A stretch of 64,000 nt of DNA from Gordonia gummivorans. GTDB taxonomy: Bacteria; Actinomycetota; Actinomycetes; Mycobacteriales; Mycobacteriaceae. Positions 1-8,597 of the stretch are shown piece by piece; the first letter of the stretch is position 1, and every line of letters starts with the position of its first letter. The notes under the pieces were generated by a model. The model did no database searches. It was not told where the DNA came from and saw nothing but the letters and a program-made list of their open reading frames with translations. The stretch spans positions 62,001-126,000 of the forward strand of contig NZ_JAKWBF010000008.1 of NCBI RefSeq assembly GCF_022513585.1. The letters are read 5' to 3'. Made by a program: the position numbers and the translations under genes.

Positions 1-1487
1 AACGACTGGTCGCCGGTCAGAGCCGATACCCGTTTGGCCTGCTCCAGGTGCGCGCGTGCCTGCGTGACCGATCCCCCATGAAGCGCCAGAAACGCCGCCA
101 TCGCGTGCCCGTGTCCGAGCGGCGGCGTGGGCGAGCCCGACTCGAACACCGCGATCGACTGGGCGACATGATGATTGGCTGCAGGCCGGTTGGCGTTGTA
201 CCACTCGTATACGGCCAGCGACAGATGGTCGGCACTGACGGCATCCGTGTCTCCGGCGACGGTACGCAATTGCAGGGCCCGCTCGCCGGCGTCGATGGCC
301 TCGTCGAGGTGGTCGGTCAGGTACGACTCGGCGGCAAGCAGTTCCAGCAGTTCGGCGTCGCCGGCGGGATCGTCGTCCGCCCCCACCGCAAGGGCCATCC
401 GGAAGAACTCGGCGCTCTGGCGATGTGCACCAGACCGTGCCGAATTCCGGCCCGCGGCGATGGCCGACGACCGGACGCGGGCGGTGTCACCCGCCCGCGA
501 TGCGTGATAGGTGATGGTCGCCTGGTCTTGTTCTCCGACAGCGTCGTACGCGGCGATGAGCCGCTGATGCAACGGCGTCTTGGCACCAGGTGGCAGCACA
601 TCTGCCACGGCAAGCCGACACAGGTCATGCCAGAACGCGATCCCCCGCACGCTCCGGCGGATCAGGTGGGCGCGGCCCAAACGGGTCAGTGTGTCGGTGC
701 CGATGCCGAGCACTCCCAGCAATCGGTCCGGGATTGCGGACGGTGAACACGCGAGCAGGTTGAGCACATCCCAACTCGCCGAGTCGAGTCCGACAGTTCG
801 TGCCAGGATCGCATCACGAATGGTGGGCGGCAGCTCCCGACCATCGTGGTCCAGCAATTCGGTGACGTAGAACGCATTTCCGCCACTCACGCGGTGCAGC
901 GCCACCGGGTCGAGTGCACGCGCACCAACCATGTGCGTGACCGCGTCGATCGAGAGTGGTTGCAGGGCAATCGATGTCGCCGACGACGACCGGGCGACGT
1001 CGCCACGGAGGTACTGCACCGGGTCGGCGTGATCGGACGCCTCGTCGCGCGTCGTGATCACCACCAGGGTGGTGCTGCGCCGAACGCGACGCAGAATGTG
1101 ACGCAGGAAGTCGCTCGTACCCTGATCTGCCCAGTGCACGTCGTCGATGACGAGGATCGTCGGAACCGACGCGAGGTCGCGTGCCACCGTGTCGAAGATG
1201 TCGTAGGCGTGTTCGGCCCCCTGCAGTGTGCGCCGGGAGTCGGGCGAGAGGTCGTCGACGACGTCGAACAGCGGACCGAGCGGCCGCGGTGTGGTGAGTG
1301 GATCGCATTGGCCCCACAGGACCCGCATGTCGCCCGCGGATCGAGCGGTGAACTCCTCGACGAACGCGGTCTTGCCCGCACCGGCCTCACCGGTGACCAT
1401 CACGACACTGCCATCTCCCGCACGCGCCCGATCGACGTGTGCTTCGAGCCTCGTCAGCTCCCGGTCCCGCTCCACGAGCGCCACCAC
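1..1487 (-). CDS. LAL/AfsR-like AAA-type transcriptional regulator, C-terminus cut off by the window edge
   Basis: The frame stays open from a GTG at 1487 to the left edge, so about 495 residues are visible and the C-terminus is missing. A Walker A motif GEAGAGKT lies at residues 33-40, and a Walker B-like ILVIDDVHWAD follows about 90 residues later. This is the ATPase layout of large ATP-binding LuxR-type (MalT/LAL) regulators. The later part is alanine- and leucine-rich helical sequence (for example HQRLIAAYDAV) typical of TPR-like sensor arms. The DNA-binding LuxR helix-turn-helix expected at the C-terminus would lie outside the window, so the regulator call rests on the ATPase half. The start is uncertain: two adjacent GTG codons occur and the frame is open further upstream without an ATG. 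It is divergent from the next gene. Confidence 0.75.
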   Translation of the reverse strand, partial: MVALVERDRELTRLEAHVDRARAGDGSVVMVTGEAGAGKTAFVEEFTARSAGDMRVLWGQCDPLTTPRPLGPLFDVVDDLSPDSRRTLQGAEHAYDIFDTVARDLASVPTILVIDDVHWADQGTSDFLRHILRRVRRSTTLVVITTRDEASDHADPVQYLRGDVARSSSATSIALQPLSIDAVTHMVGARALDPVALHRVSGGNAFYVTELLDHDGRELPPTIRDAILARTVGLDSASWDVLNLLACSPSAIPDRLLGVLGIGTDTLTRLGRAHLIRRSVRGIAFWHDLCRLAVADVLPPGAKTPLHQRLIAAYDAVGEQDQATITYHASRAGDTARVRSSAIAAGRNSARSGAHRQSAEFFRMALAVGADDDPAGDAELLELLAAESYLTDHLDEAIDAGERALQLRTVAGDTDAVSADHLSLAVYEWYNANRPAANHHVAQSIAVFESGSPTPPLGHGHAMAAFLALHGGSVTQARAHLEQAKRVSALTGDQS

Positions 1488-1612
1488 CAGAGAATAGGCA
1501 GGCTTTTCCTGACCAGGCAAGACGGCCAAGATAGGGAGTTCTTCCCGATGCCCGGGAATTGGGTACGCGCGACTCTGAGCAGGCAAGAAATCATCCAGCA
1601 AGGAGAATTGAC

Positions 1613-1888
1613 ATGAAGACCTTCGTCATCGAACGCGACTTTCCCGGCGCCGCCGACCTCGACGCTCCCGCACTCGCCGACATCGCGCGCACGTCCAATG
1701 ACACCGCCGCGTCGCTCGGCGTCCCCTACCGGTGGATCACGAGCTATGCCGCCGGCGACAAGATCGTCTGCGTCCACCAGGCCGACGACGAGTCGACCGT
1801 GTGGGAGCATTCGCGCCGCGCCGGATTCCCGTGCACCTCGGTCACCGAGGTCGCTTCCGAGTTCGGACCGCACAGTGCGAATCCCTGA
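1613..1888 (+). CDS. Small DUF4242-type nickel-binding-like protein
   Basis: A 91-residue protein starting MKTFVIERDFPGA, preceded by a good AAGGAG ribosome binding site at about 1600-1605. The length and the pattern (MKTFVIERD start, IVCVHQADDE middle, then HSRRAGFPCTSVTEV) fit the small ferredoxin-like DUF4242 family, which includes a Streptomyces nickel-binding protein. In that family a central histidine and acidic residues are the metal site; here the candidates are the His in CVHQADDE and the following His/Cys residues. It stands alone, divergent from the LAL-type regulator, which may control it (inference). The cellular role is unknown. Confidence 0.7.
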   Translation: MKTFVIERDFPGAADLDAPALADIARTSNDTAASLGVPYRWITSYAAGDKIVCVHQADDESTVWEHSRRAGFPCTSVTEVASEFGPHSANP

Positions 1889-1957
1889 CCGGCGAATCCC
1901 TGACACGCCAGTGATTGCCGAACACCGCGGTGAACGCTCGTCGACCAGGACTCCGTC

Positions 1958-2323
1958 ATGACCGACATCGCCACCGTCGCCGGGAGCCTGTCCACCGCGG
2001 TGTTCGTCCTCTCGACGCTGCCGATGCTCAGGAAGGCGGCCACCACCCGGGACCTGTCGTCGTACAGCATCGGAAACATCGTGCTCGCCAACCTCGGCAA
2101 TCTGCTGTACGCGATCTATGTGGTCAGTCTGCCCCTGGGCCCCATCTGGGTGCTGCATGCATTCCACGGCACGTCGACCGGATTCATGTTGTTCTGGTAC
2201 CTGCGCCACCGCGACGGAGAACGAGGCGTTGCGCCACCACAGGACGATCAGCGCGACCATCCCGTCCTGGTGACGAGTACACGGTCGGGCGTACAAAAGT
2301 TCAAGGAGGCGGGGGTGCGATGA
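1958..2323 (+). CDS. Small three-helix membrane protein, PQ-loop/SemiSWEET-like
   Basis: A 121-residue protein with three hydrophobic segments at about residues 5-22, 39-60 and 62-80, followed by a charged cytoplasmic tail. The segment STLPMLRKAATTRDLSSYS matches the helix-loop pattern of PQ-loop/SemiSWEET half-transporters, where a proline in helix 1 is followed by a short cytoplasmic loop with a conserved Ser/Tyr. Such proteins dimerise to move sugars or other small solutes. The classical PQ dipeptide is replaced by LP here, so the substrate cannot be inferred. It sits between the nickel-binding-like gene and the zinc-finger gene, all on the same strand with short gaps. Confidence 0.6.
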   Translation: MTDIATVAGSLSTAVFVLSTLPMLRKAATTRDLSSYSIGNIVLANLGNLLYAIYVVSLPLGPIWVLHAFHGTSTGFMLFWYLRHRDGERGVAPPQDDQRDHPVLVTSTRSGVQKFKEAGVR

Positions 2324-2351
2324 GGCGGCGTCGACTCTCGACCGGATCATC

Positions 2352-2720
2352 GTGACCGCGCACGATGATCCGTCGCGGGACACGTTGCTCTCCGAACGGA
2401 CACGGACACAGGAGCTGATCGACGCACTGACCGCACGATTGGCGGCCGTCATCGACGCGACCGCCGACGAGTCAGCCGACGACGAGCATGATCCCGAGGG
2501 TTCAACCCTCGCCGTCGAGCGAGGACACCTTGTTGCGCAGGTGGAACGGTCACGCGTGCGGCTGCACGAGATCGACGCCGCCCTCGAGCGCCTCGGACGC
2601 GGGTCGTACGGGCGTTGTGAAACCTGTGGGCGACAGATCGATCCGGAGCGTCTCGAGGTCCTGCCCGCGGCGCGACAATGCGTCGACTGTGCGCGTCGCA
2701 ACCCGGCTCGACAGTGGTGA
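2352..2720 (+). CDS. DksA/TraR-type C4 zinc-finger protein
   Basis: A 122-residue protein with a GTG start 28 bases after the previous stop. An N-terminal acidic helical region (residues 1-80) is followed by a C-terminal C4 zinc finger: CETC at 89-92 and CVDC at 110-113 (C-x2-C-x17-C-x2-C). This is the architecture of DksA/TraR-family proteins, which reach into the RNA polymerase secondary channel. The coiled-coil tip lacks an obvious DksA-like DxxDxA motif, so full DksA activity is not assured. Actinobacteria carry many small proteins of this type of unknown target. Confidence 0.75.
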   Translation: MTAHDDPSRDTLLSERTRTQELIDALTARLAAVIDATADESADDEHDPEGSTLAVERGHLVAQVERSRVRLHEIDAALERLGRGSYGRCETCGRQIDPERLEVLPAARQCVDCARRNPARQW

Positions 2721-2856
2721 TCTGCGACACCCACATCACCAAACGCACCCACGTTCCGACCGTGCATCGCTGAAAAACCTGTTGTGCGTGAGGTGTCGCC
2801 GGTGCCACAGTTGACCGCTGCCCGAAAGGAGGGCCATACCAAGGAAGTTGAGGACG

Positions 2857-4155
2857 ATGATCGACGATGCGATGGGTACGCCGCTGGACGGTGAGGCACC
2901 CGTGGTCCGTCGTGCGTTGCTCGTTCTCGGCCAGATGTTGACCGGCACCGCCGAACCGAAGCCCACCGCAGATCGTCTGCTCGCGGCGCATCTGGGTGCA
3001 CCTCGAAACGAATTGTCCACGCACTACCTGAGTTTGACGCCGTCGACGCTGATTGCGGCCGGACTGGTGCTCGCCGATCTGGTGGATCAGCACAACCCGG
3101 TGATCGGACCCGACGAGGATGACGATCCGCCGAGTTGGCGCGAGTTCACCCTGGGCGGTGTCGACTACTCGATTCCCACCGACGCCACTCTCTTCTTCGG
3201 TCCGCACAACCCCTTCGGTTCCGGACCTCTGGCGGTGCAGGCTGTGATCAATCCGCAGTACAACCACCATTCGATCGCGGTGATCGCACCTCCCGGTGGG
3301 CACGAGATGGCAAAGACCGCCGTCGCCCAGATCCGCCGACGCATGACAGCACGCAACCCGCTGCGTGGACGTGTCCTCAACGCCGGATTCGACGGCCGTC
3401 TCCAGCTTTCCGTGGAGGACGTCGAACTGGGTGCACGCCGCGACGATGTTGTCGTACCCGAAACGGTATGGCGCGAAGTGGATCTCGCGGTCGCTGCGGT
3501 GACCACGCGACATGAGACCCTGCGGGCCGCCGGGTTGGCCACGAGTCGAGGGATCATGCTCGCCGGCCCTCCCGGCGTCGGCAAGACGGCCGTGGCGCGT
3601 GTCGTCATGAGCGAGTTGGTCGGTTCCTTCACGGCGATCATCGCCGATCCCGCGGCAACCGCCCACGGTATCGGCGACATCTACCGTACTGCCGACGATC
3701 TCGGACCACTCGTCGTGCTTCTCGACGACATCGATCTGCACATCAAGCGGCGAGGCAGCGGTTCCGACTCGAGTCTGGGTTCGCTGCTATCGGCCCTCGA
3801 CGGCGCGACCAAGCGAGACCGGGTGCTCACCATCGCGACCACCAACGATCCGAAGTCGCTGGACAATGCGGCGACGCGTGCCGCCCGGTTCGATTCGATC
3901 GTCGAGATGGGCTGGCCGACCGACGCGGCGGTGGCGGCGATGCTGCGATCCACGTTGCGGCGCCTTCCGTCGGCCGACGTCGACGTCGCGCGGGTGGTGG
4001 ATGCGTTCCCGGCCGAACGGACTGGTGCCGATGTGTCCGAGGCGATTCGGCGAGCCGTTCTCGTCGACGGTGAAGCGGTCACCACGGCAACTCTGCTGAG
4101 CGTGATCGGTGAACGGGGATATGCCGCGACGGTGCCGATCGGGACCTACCTCTAG
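2857..4155 (+). CDS. Orphan AAA-type ATPase
   Basis: A 432-residue protein. The C-terminal half is a classical AAA module: Walker A GPPGVGKT at about 237-244, Walker B LVVLLDDID at about 285-293, sensor-1 IATTND near 326-331, and an arginine-finger region TRAARFD. The N-terminal 200 residues show no motif I recognise and include a stretch with a putative beta-barrel look (TLGGVDYSIPTDATLFFG). I chose the ATG at 2857 because GGAAG lies 9 bases upstream; a TTG at 2848 overlaps that site. No partner protease, nuclease or membrane subunit lies next to it, so the substrate is unknown. It may remodel a protein complex, as AAA ATPases generally do. Confidence 0.8.
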   Translation: MIDDAMGTPLDGEAPVVRRALLVLGQMLTGTAEPKPTADRLLAAHLGAPRNELSTHYLSLTPSTLIAAGLVLADLVDQHNPVIGPDEDDDPPSWREFTLGGVDYSIPTDATLFFGPHNPFGSGPLAVQAVINPQYNHHSIAVIAPPGGHEMAKTAVAQIRRRMTARNPLRGRVLNAGFDGRLQLSVEDVELGARRDDVVVPETVWREVDLAVAAVTTRHETLRAAGLATSRGIMLAGPPGVGKTAVARVVMSELVGSFTAIIADPAATAHGIGDIYRTADDLGPLVVLLDDIDLHIKRRGSGSDSSLGSLLSALDGATKRDRVLTIATTNDPKSLDNAATRAARFDSIVEMGWPTDAAVAAMLRSTLRRLPSADVDVARVVDAFPAERTGADVSEAIRRAVLVDGEAVTTATLLSVIGERGYAATVPIGTYL

Positions 4156-4297
4156 GCCCTGTCAGGCTGACCTTCCTACCACCCGCCGCGCACCGAGGTC
4201 GCGCATGCGCGCCGATCACCGGGCGGCCGAGGGCATCAGCCTCGCCGTGGCGCCCGACTTGGCAGCACTGCTCATCCGCAGCGCCTACCCTGAATCG

Positions 4298-5926
4298 ATG
4301 CCTCTTCTTCTCGGCCCCATCCTGCGTCATGTCGGCGACACCACCGCGTCGATCTGGGTACAGACGTCGACCTCATGTGAGGTCACCGTGTTGGGGTGTC
4401 GTGCGCAGACCTTCGAGGTGCAGGGCCACCATTACGCGCTGGTACTCGTCGACGGCCTGTCCCCGGACTCGACCTACGACTACGAAGTCTCCATTGACGA
4501 CGACGTCGTGTGGCCGGAAGCAGATTCGACCTTTCCGCGCAGCGTCATTCGTACCCAGGGCCCGCGCGGTGCCGTCCGCAAGAAGGTGATCTTCGGGTCA
4601 TGTCGCTATCCGAAGACCGGCGAACCGAAGATCGATGAAAAGCTCGGCACCGATGCGCTCGATTCGTACGCCAAGCGCCTTGCCACCGTGCCCGTCGACC
4701 AATGGCCGGATGTCCTCATCCTCCTCGGCGACCAGGTGTACGCCGACGAGCTGACCCCGCAGGCCCGTGCTCACCTCGCCGGGCGGCGGCGAGGTTCGGT
4801 GCGCACCAAACGCCCGCCAGATGAAGTGGTGAGTTTTCGGGAGTACGAGAGCCTGTACCGCCACACCTGGAGTGATCCCGAGATCCGCTGGATCATGTCG
4901 ACGATTTCCACGGCAATGATCTTCGACGACCACGACATCCGCGACGACTGGAACACGTCGGCGGTCTGGCGGGCCGAGATGGCGTCCATCCCATGGTGGC
5001 CCGATCGGATTCGTGCGGGTCTGGCGTCGTACTGGGTGTATCAGCACATCGGCAATCTCAGCGCCGACACGCTCCGTGACGATCCCGATTACCGCGCGAT
5101 CGTCACGGGCACCGGTGATCGCTGGCCCGTCCTCGCCGACCTGGCCGATCGCGCCGACGCCGAGGTCGACGGCAGCAAGGGCGTGCGGTTCAGCTTCCGC
5201 TGGGATCTCGGACGAAGCCGGCTGCTCATGATCGACTCTCGCAACGGCCGCATTCTGACCGATGGACACAGATCCATGCTCGGGGAACGTGAATTCGATT
5301 GGCTGGCAGACCAGATCGCCGATGCACACGAGGATGTGGATCACCTGATGCTGGGGACGTCGTTGCCGTGGTTGTTGCCCTATGCGGTCAGTGACCTGCA
5401 GACGATCAACGAACTCGCCGCGGGCAGGCCCGGGTGGCGCGGTCGTCTGGGTGAAAAGATCCGTCAGGCAGCAGATTTCGAGCACTGGCCGGCCTTCTTC
5501 GACTCGTTCGTGCGCCTCACCGAGCTCATCGTCGGGGCGTCTGATCGCCCGGCACATCCGCTGGCGACCGTCACCGTGTTGTCCGGCGACGTCCACCACA
5601 GTTACGCGGCGCGCGTGGATCTGCCGACGACGACACAGACGAGCGTGTATCAGCTCGTCTGTTCGCCCGTCCACAACCACGTTCCTGCCTATGTGAGACC
5701 GGTGTTGACCTATGGATGGTCGAGCCGCGTGGGCAAGGCAACCCGGGCGTTTGCCCGACGCTGGGGATCAAGGCCTCTGCCCGTGCGATGGACCAACGTC
5801 GCCGGCCCGCTGTTCGGCAATACCATTGCGACGCTTGAGCTCGACGGACGCGATGCCAGGGTGACGTTCGACCAACCAGACGACCACGGCGACCTCGTCG
5901 ACGCGGCGTCGGTGCGGCTCGACTGA
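4298..5926 (+). CDS. PhoD-like metallophosphatase (alkaline phosphatase D family)
   Basis: A 542-residue protein from ATG 4298. It begins with a beta-sandwich domain (about residues 1-90) and continues into a calcineurin-like metallophosphatase domain. Motifs seen are FGSCRYP near 99-105, LGDQVYADE near 144-152, FDDHDIRDDW, and LSGDVHHSYAA towards the C-terminus. These supply the Asp, His and Asn metal ligands of the PhoD family, which hydrolyses phosphodiesters and phosphomonoesters and is often used in phosphate scavenging. There is no signal or Tat peptide, unlike secreted PhoD, so this form is probably cytoplasmic. The annotated frame could run upstream, but the upstream residues look like noise. 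It converges on the VOC gene. Confidence 0.85.
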   Translation: MPLLLGPILRHVGDTTASIWVQTSTSCEVTVLGCRAQTFEVQGHHYALVLVDGLSPDSTYDYEVSIDDDVVWPEADSTFPRSVIRTQGPRGAVRKKVIFGSCRYPKTGEPKIDEKLGTDALDSYAKRLATVPVDQWPDVLILLGDQVYADELTPQARAHLAGRRRGSVRTKRPPDEVVSFREYESLYRHTWSDPEIRWIMSTISTAMIFDDHDIRDDWNTSAVWRAEMASIPWWPDRIRAGLASYWVYQHIGNLSADTLRDDPDYRAIVTGTGDRWPVLADLADRADAEVDGSKGVRFSFRWDLGRSRLLMIDSRNGRILTDGHRSMLGEREFDWLADQIADAHEDVDHLMLGTSLPWLLPYAVSDLQTINELAAGRPGWRGRLGEKIRQAADFEHWPAFFDSFVRLTELIVGASDRPAHPLATVTVLSGDVHHSYAARVDLPTTTQTSVYQLVCSPVHNHVPAYVRPVLTYGWSSRVGKATRAFARRWGSRPLPVRWTNVAGPLFGNTIATLELDGRDARVTFDQPDDHGDLVDAASVRLD

Positions 5927-5961
5927 TCGGACGAGTACGGTGCCCCCCAATGGTCGTCGGC

Positions 5962-6060
5962 GTGTCGCGATCTCAGAAACCGCGTGTCTGGTCAGATACC
6001 CGAGGCGCAGCAGCGGTTTCTGACCACACCTGGGGTTTCTGGCGACAAGTGCGGTTTCTG
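5962..6060. repeat. Interspersed repeat with alternating CAGAAACC/GGTTTCTG motifs, copy A
   Basis: About 99 bases with five CAGAAACC-like blocks in alternating orientation (two forward, three as GGTTTCTG), so it can fold into several alternative hairpins. A nearly identical segment lies inverted at 46327-46425, with one single-base gap and few mismatches by eye. It sits in the convergent gap between the PhoD-like and VOC genes and runs into the VOC coding end. Confidence 0.8.
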
Positions 6061-6540
6061 CGACGAGGCCGCGCCCGTCGTGCCTCGGCCGTCGGGTGGT
6101 ATCCAGTCCAGGCAGAACTCGTTGCCTTCGGGATCGGCCATGACGATGTGGCCGCCGGCCGTCGGTGGCGCCGGTTCGTGGCGCTCGAGTCGGGTCGCAC
6201 CCCGGCTGATCAGGTGTTCGGCAGTCTCTTCCAAAGCTGCCATCCGGTCGGCGCCGGTCAATCCGGGCGCCGAGCGAACGTCGAGATGCACGCGGTTCTT
6301 GGCGGACTTTCCCTCGGGTACGCGCTGGAAGAAGATTCGGGGCCCCGAGCCGTCCGGGTCCACCAGCGCCGAAGCGTCGTTGCGCCGCTCGGCCGGCACG
6401 CCAACGGCCTCGAGAAACTCGTCCCAAGACGGGTGGCCGGCCGGCGGATCCTGAATCCGGTAACCGAGGACGTGGGCCCAGAACGCGGCGAGCGCAGCTG
6501 GATCGCCGCAGTCGAACGTCACCTGGATCTCGCTGGACAT
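5992..6540 (-). CDS. VOC/glyoxalase-like domain protein, C-terminal tail encoded by a repeat
   Basis: A 182-residue protein from an ATG at 6540 with AAAGGTGG upstream; a further start 30 bases upstream lacks support. The sequence IQVTFDCGDPAALAAFWAHVLGY is the usual opening of glyoxalase-like (VOC) proteins. The pairing HLDVRS... and GHIVMADPEGNEFCLD gives the beta-alpha-beta-beta-beta repeat and the His/Glu metal-site candidates. Substrate is unknown; relatives act in detoxification or extradiol cleavage. The last 20 or so residues (from about SSQKPHLSPE) are translated from the interspersed repeat at 5962-6060, which suggests that repeat insertion replaced or extended the original C-terminus. 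Confidence 0.8.
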   Translation of the reverse strand: MSSEIQVTFDCGDPAALAAFWAHVLGYRIQDPPAGHPSWDEFLEAVGVPAERRNDASALVDPDGSGPRIFFQRVPEGKSAKNRVHLDVRSAPGLTGADRMAALEETAEHLISRGATRLERHEPAPPTAGGHIVMADPEGNEFCLDWIPPDGRGTTGAASSQKPHLSPETPGVVRNRCCASGI

Positions 6541-6674
6541 GACGCCACCTTTCGTTGCTTCGGAATACATCCACCATCACATGCATCGGGGACACCTGCG
6601 GTCCTCAATCGCACCGGACCGCCGAGGAACACACCACCGATCGGCGGTCGGTGCGCTCGGGTACGGTTCACCGC

Positions 6675-7214
6675 ATGAGATCCCGCACCGCCAAGCGCCG
6701 ACCGAGGTCGGCCGAAGTAGTCGCCCTGGCGATCATCGCCACCGTGATCGCAGTCTTCGCAGCGGGATGCAGCTCTGACGATCCCGCCGACCCGCCCAGT
6801 TGGACTTTCCAGGGCACGACCGGCACGGCCGAGGTGGTCGCTTCGACCGATACCGCGCCGCCGAAGATCACGATCACCGCGCCGTTCGCGGTGACCGAAA
6901 CCCAGGTGCACACACTGGAAACCGGATCCGGCGCGGTGGTGTCCGAAACCAGCTATGTAACAGTCAATTACGAGGGTGTCAACGGCCGCGACGGCCGCAC
7001 GTTCGACAGCTCCTACCAGCGCGGACAGCCGGCCCCCTTCGGGCTCGGTGAGGTGGTGCCCGGTTTCCGCAAGGCCATCGCCGGCCAAAAGGTTGGCTCG
7101 CGCGTCGCAGTGGCGATGGCACCCGCCGACGCCTATCCGAACGGGGCGCCAGACGCCGGAATCCAACCCGGTGACACGTTGGTCTTCGAGATCGCCATCA
7201 TCTCTGCCGAGTGA
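6675..7214 (+). CDS. Secreted FKBP-type peptidyl-prolyl isomerase lipoprotein
   Basis: A 179-residue protein. An Arg-rich n-region and a hydrophobic segment lead to a lipobox FAAGC with the lipidated cysteine at residue 32, so it is anchored outside the membrane. The rest is an FKBP domain: VTVNYEGVNGRDGRTFDSSY, PAPFGLGEVVPGFRKAIAG and GDTLVFEIAII match the FKBP active-site strands and the conserved Tyr, Phe, Asp and Val-Ile elements. It catalyses cis-trans isomerisation at proline in exported proteins. Start chosen as ATG 6675, which gives a normal lipoprotein signal; the frame is open upstream but without signal-like sequence. It is transcribed alone, divergent from the VOC gene. Confidence 0.88.
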   Translation: MRSRTAKRRPRSAEVVALAIIATVIAVFAAGCSSDDPADPPSWTFQGTTGTAEVVASTDTAPPKITITAPFAVTETQVHTLETGSGAVVSETSYVTVNYEGVNGRDGRTFDSSYQRGQPAPFGLGEVVPGFRKAIAGQKVGSRVAVAMAPADAYPNGAPDAGIQPGDTLVFEIAIISAE

Positions 7215-7283
7215 TCACTGCACGTCGCGTCGACTTTGAGACATTTGGTCAAGTCTGTGTCAATGTCGCGTACGATCCAAGGC

Positions 7284-7838
7284 ATGCAGTTGCACGAATT
7301 GATGCCGACCGTACCGACCACCTTCGCTGAGGCGGCCGAACTGTTCGATGACTCGGCCGCCGTCGAACCCGATTTCATGATCGGCACCTGGCACGGTGCC
7401 GAGGTGCCGACCGGACATCCCATCGACGGATTGCTCGGTGCAAGCGGTTGGTGGGGCAAACAGTTCGTCGACGCCGAGACCGTGCACCCGTTGCTGTTCC
7501 GAACCCGCGATGGCAAAGCATTGTGGGCGATGAACCCGGCCCTCGCCTTCAGCGGTGTAGGAGTGTCGAAAGTGTTGCCGCAGGTCAAGAATCACACCTA
7601 TGTGAAGCCCATCGCCGCCACCCGACTCCTGTCGCAGACACGATCCGCCAAGGCGCGCCTGCGAACCACTCGGTACCGCGGCGTCGACTCCGCGACCATG
7701 ATCTACGACCAGTTGCCCATCAACGATGTCTTTCACCGCCTCTCCGACGACGCGGTGATCGGCGCCATGGATCTCAAGGGTTCAGACAAGCCCTACTTCT
7801 TCGTGCTTCGGCGCGACGACTCGCTGTCGTTGGTGTAG
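7284..7838 (+). CDS. GXWXG/DUF4334 domain protein
   Basis: A 184-residue protein (an in-frame ATG at 7263 would add seven residues). It contains the motif GTWHG (GxWxG) near residue 35, GASGWWGKQF further on, and a C-terminal YRGVDSATMIYDQLPINDVF segment typical of the DUF4334 half that follows GXWXG domains. Family members are widespread in actinobacteria and plants, with a predicted lipocalin-like fold and no established reaction. No operon partner is evident: it starts 69 bases after the FKBP gene and converges on the nucleotidyltransferase gene across a 108-base gap with no obvious hairpin. Confidence 0.75.
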   Translation: MQLHELMPTVPTTFAEAAELFDDSAAVEPDFMIGTWHGAEVPTGHPIDGLLGASGWWGKQFVDAETVHPLLFRTRDGKALWAMNPALAFSGVGVSKVLPQVKNHTYVKPIAATRLLSQTRSAKARLRTTRYRGVDSATMIYDQLPINDVFHRLSDDAVIGAMDLKGSDKPYFFVLRRDDSLSLV

Positions 7839-7946
7839 CCACAACGGTCATCGACGACAACGTCGGATCCCGGCGGATGCCAAGACGACTGCCACCGTTT
7901 CGATTGCTCGAGCACCGACTCCGAGGTCCACTGCACTCGAACCACC

Positions 7947-8597
7947 CTACGACGCGGAGTTGAAGAGCCCGATCCAAGCGTGTCCTGGATGGCTGTGAAT
8001 GAGGAACTCCCGCAGCCTCTTCCGGGCGTGGTCGTCCAGCTGCGGAATCGCCCTGCGCAGGTCCGACAGATCCTTCGAACGATTGGCCTTCGCCTTGTAC
8101 ATCAACACGATCTCCGGATCGAGGTAGCGAATCTCGCCCGACCGCCAAGTCACTTCGTCGAGCGGGGCCGACGAACCGTCACGGCGATGGACCCAGCGAC
8201 CATCATCGTCCGGGGTCAGCAGGACATCGAGCAGCCAGGGCGACGTCGCGTCGGCGCGCAACCACAACTGCGTCGAGTCGCCGGGCAGCGGGTATTCACC
8301 CGTCACCGGCCACAGACTGCCCTGCAGGCCGGTCGCCCAGGCGTGCAATCGGTCGTCCAACGCGGCAAGCAACGCGTCCAGGTCGGTGCGGAATACACAG
8401 AGGTCCAAATCTTCGTGATCGCGCTCGGTGCCCGTGAACGCGTCGATTGCCCATCCGCCTGCCACCCACCATGGACGATCGAGATCACCCAGCAGGTCCG
8501 ACACGTCGCCGGGTGTCACGTTCGCCCACGGGCCGTATCGCGAGCGAAACGCCGCTTCCTCGCTCCCCTTCGCCGGCGACACGGCGAACTCCCTCAC
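7947..8597 (-). CDS. Nucleotidyltransferase of the aminoglycoside adenylyltransferase type
   Basis: A 216-residue protein with a GTG start that overlaps the stop of the upstream gene by GTGA, so the two are translationally coupled. It carries the polymerase-beta-fold signature WVAGGWAIDAFTG followed by HEDLDLCVF, i.e. GG...DxD, as in ANT(2'')/lincosamide-type nucleotidyltransferases. Further strands (STQLWLRAD, WLLDVLLTP) and the C-terminal helical part DPEIVLMYKAK fit that family. It would transfer a nucleotide to a small molecule, or to a protein in toxin-like relatives. Whether it acts on an antibiotic cannot be told from sequence. The partner is a coiled-coil protein of unknown function. 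Confidence 0.8.
   Translation of the reverse strand: MREFAVSPAKGSEEAAFRSRYGPWANVTPGDVSDLLGDLDRPWWVAGGWAIDAFTGTERDHEDLDLCVFRTDLDALLAALDDRLHAWATGLQGSLWPVTGEYPLPGDSTQLWLRADATSPWLLDVLLTPDDDGRWVHRRDGSSAPLDEVTWRSGEIRYLDPEIVLMYKAKANRSKDLSDLRRAIPQLDDHARKRLREFLIHSHPGHAWIGLFNSAS

Noticed and set aside
1454-3001. 515-codon open frame opposite the small genes at 1.6-2.9 kb
   Set aside because: Low-complexity Arg/Ser-rich translation; the plus-strand genes have ribosome sites and family motifs.
5992-6540. Bleomycin-resistance-type antibiotic resistance gene
   Set aside because: The VOC fold is shared by many enzymes and no resistance context or specific motif is present.
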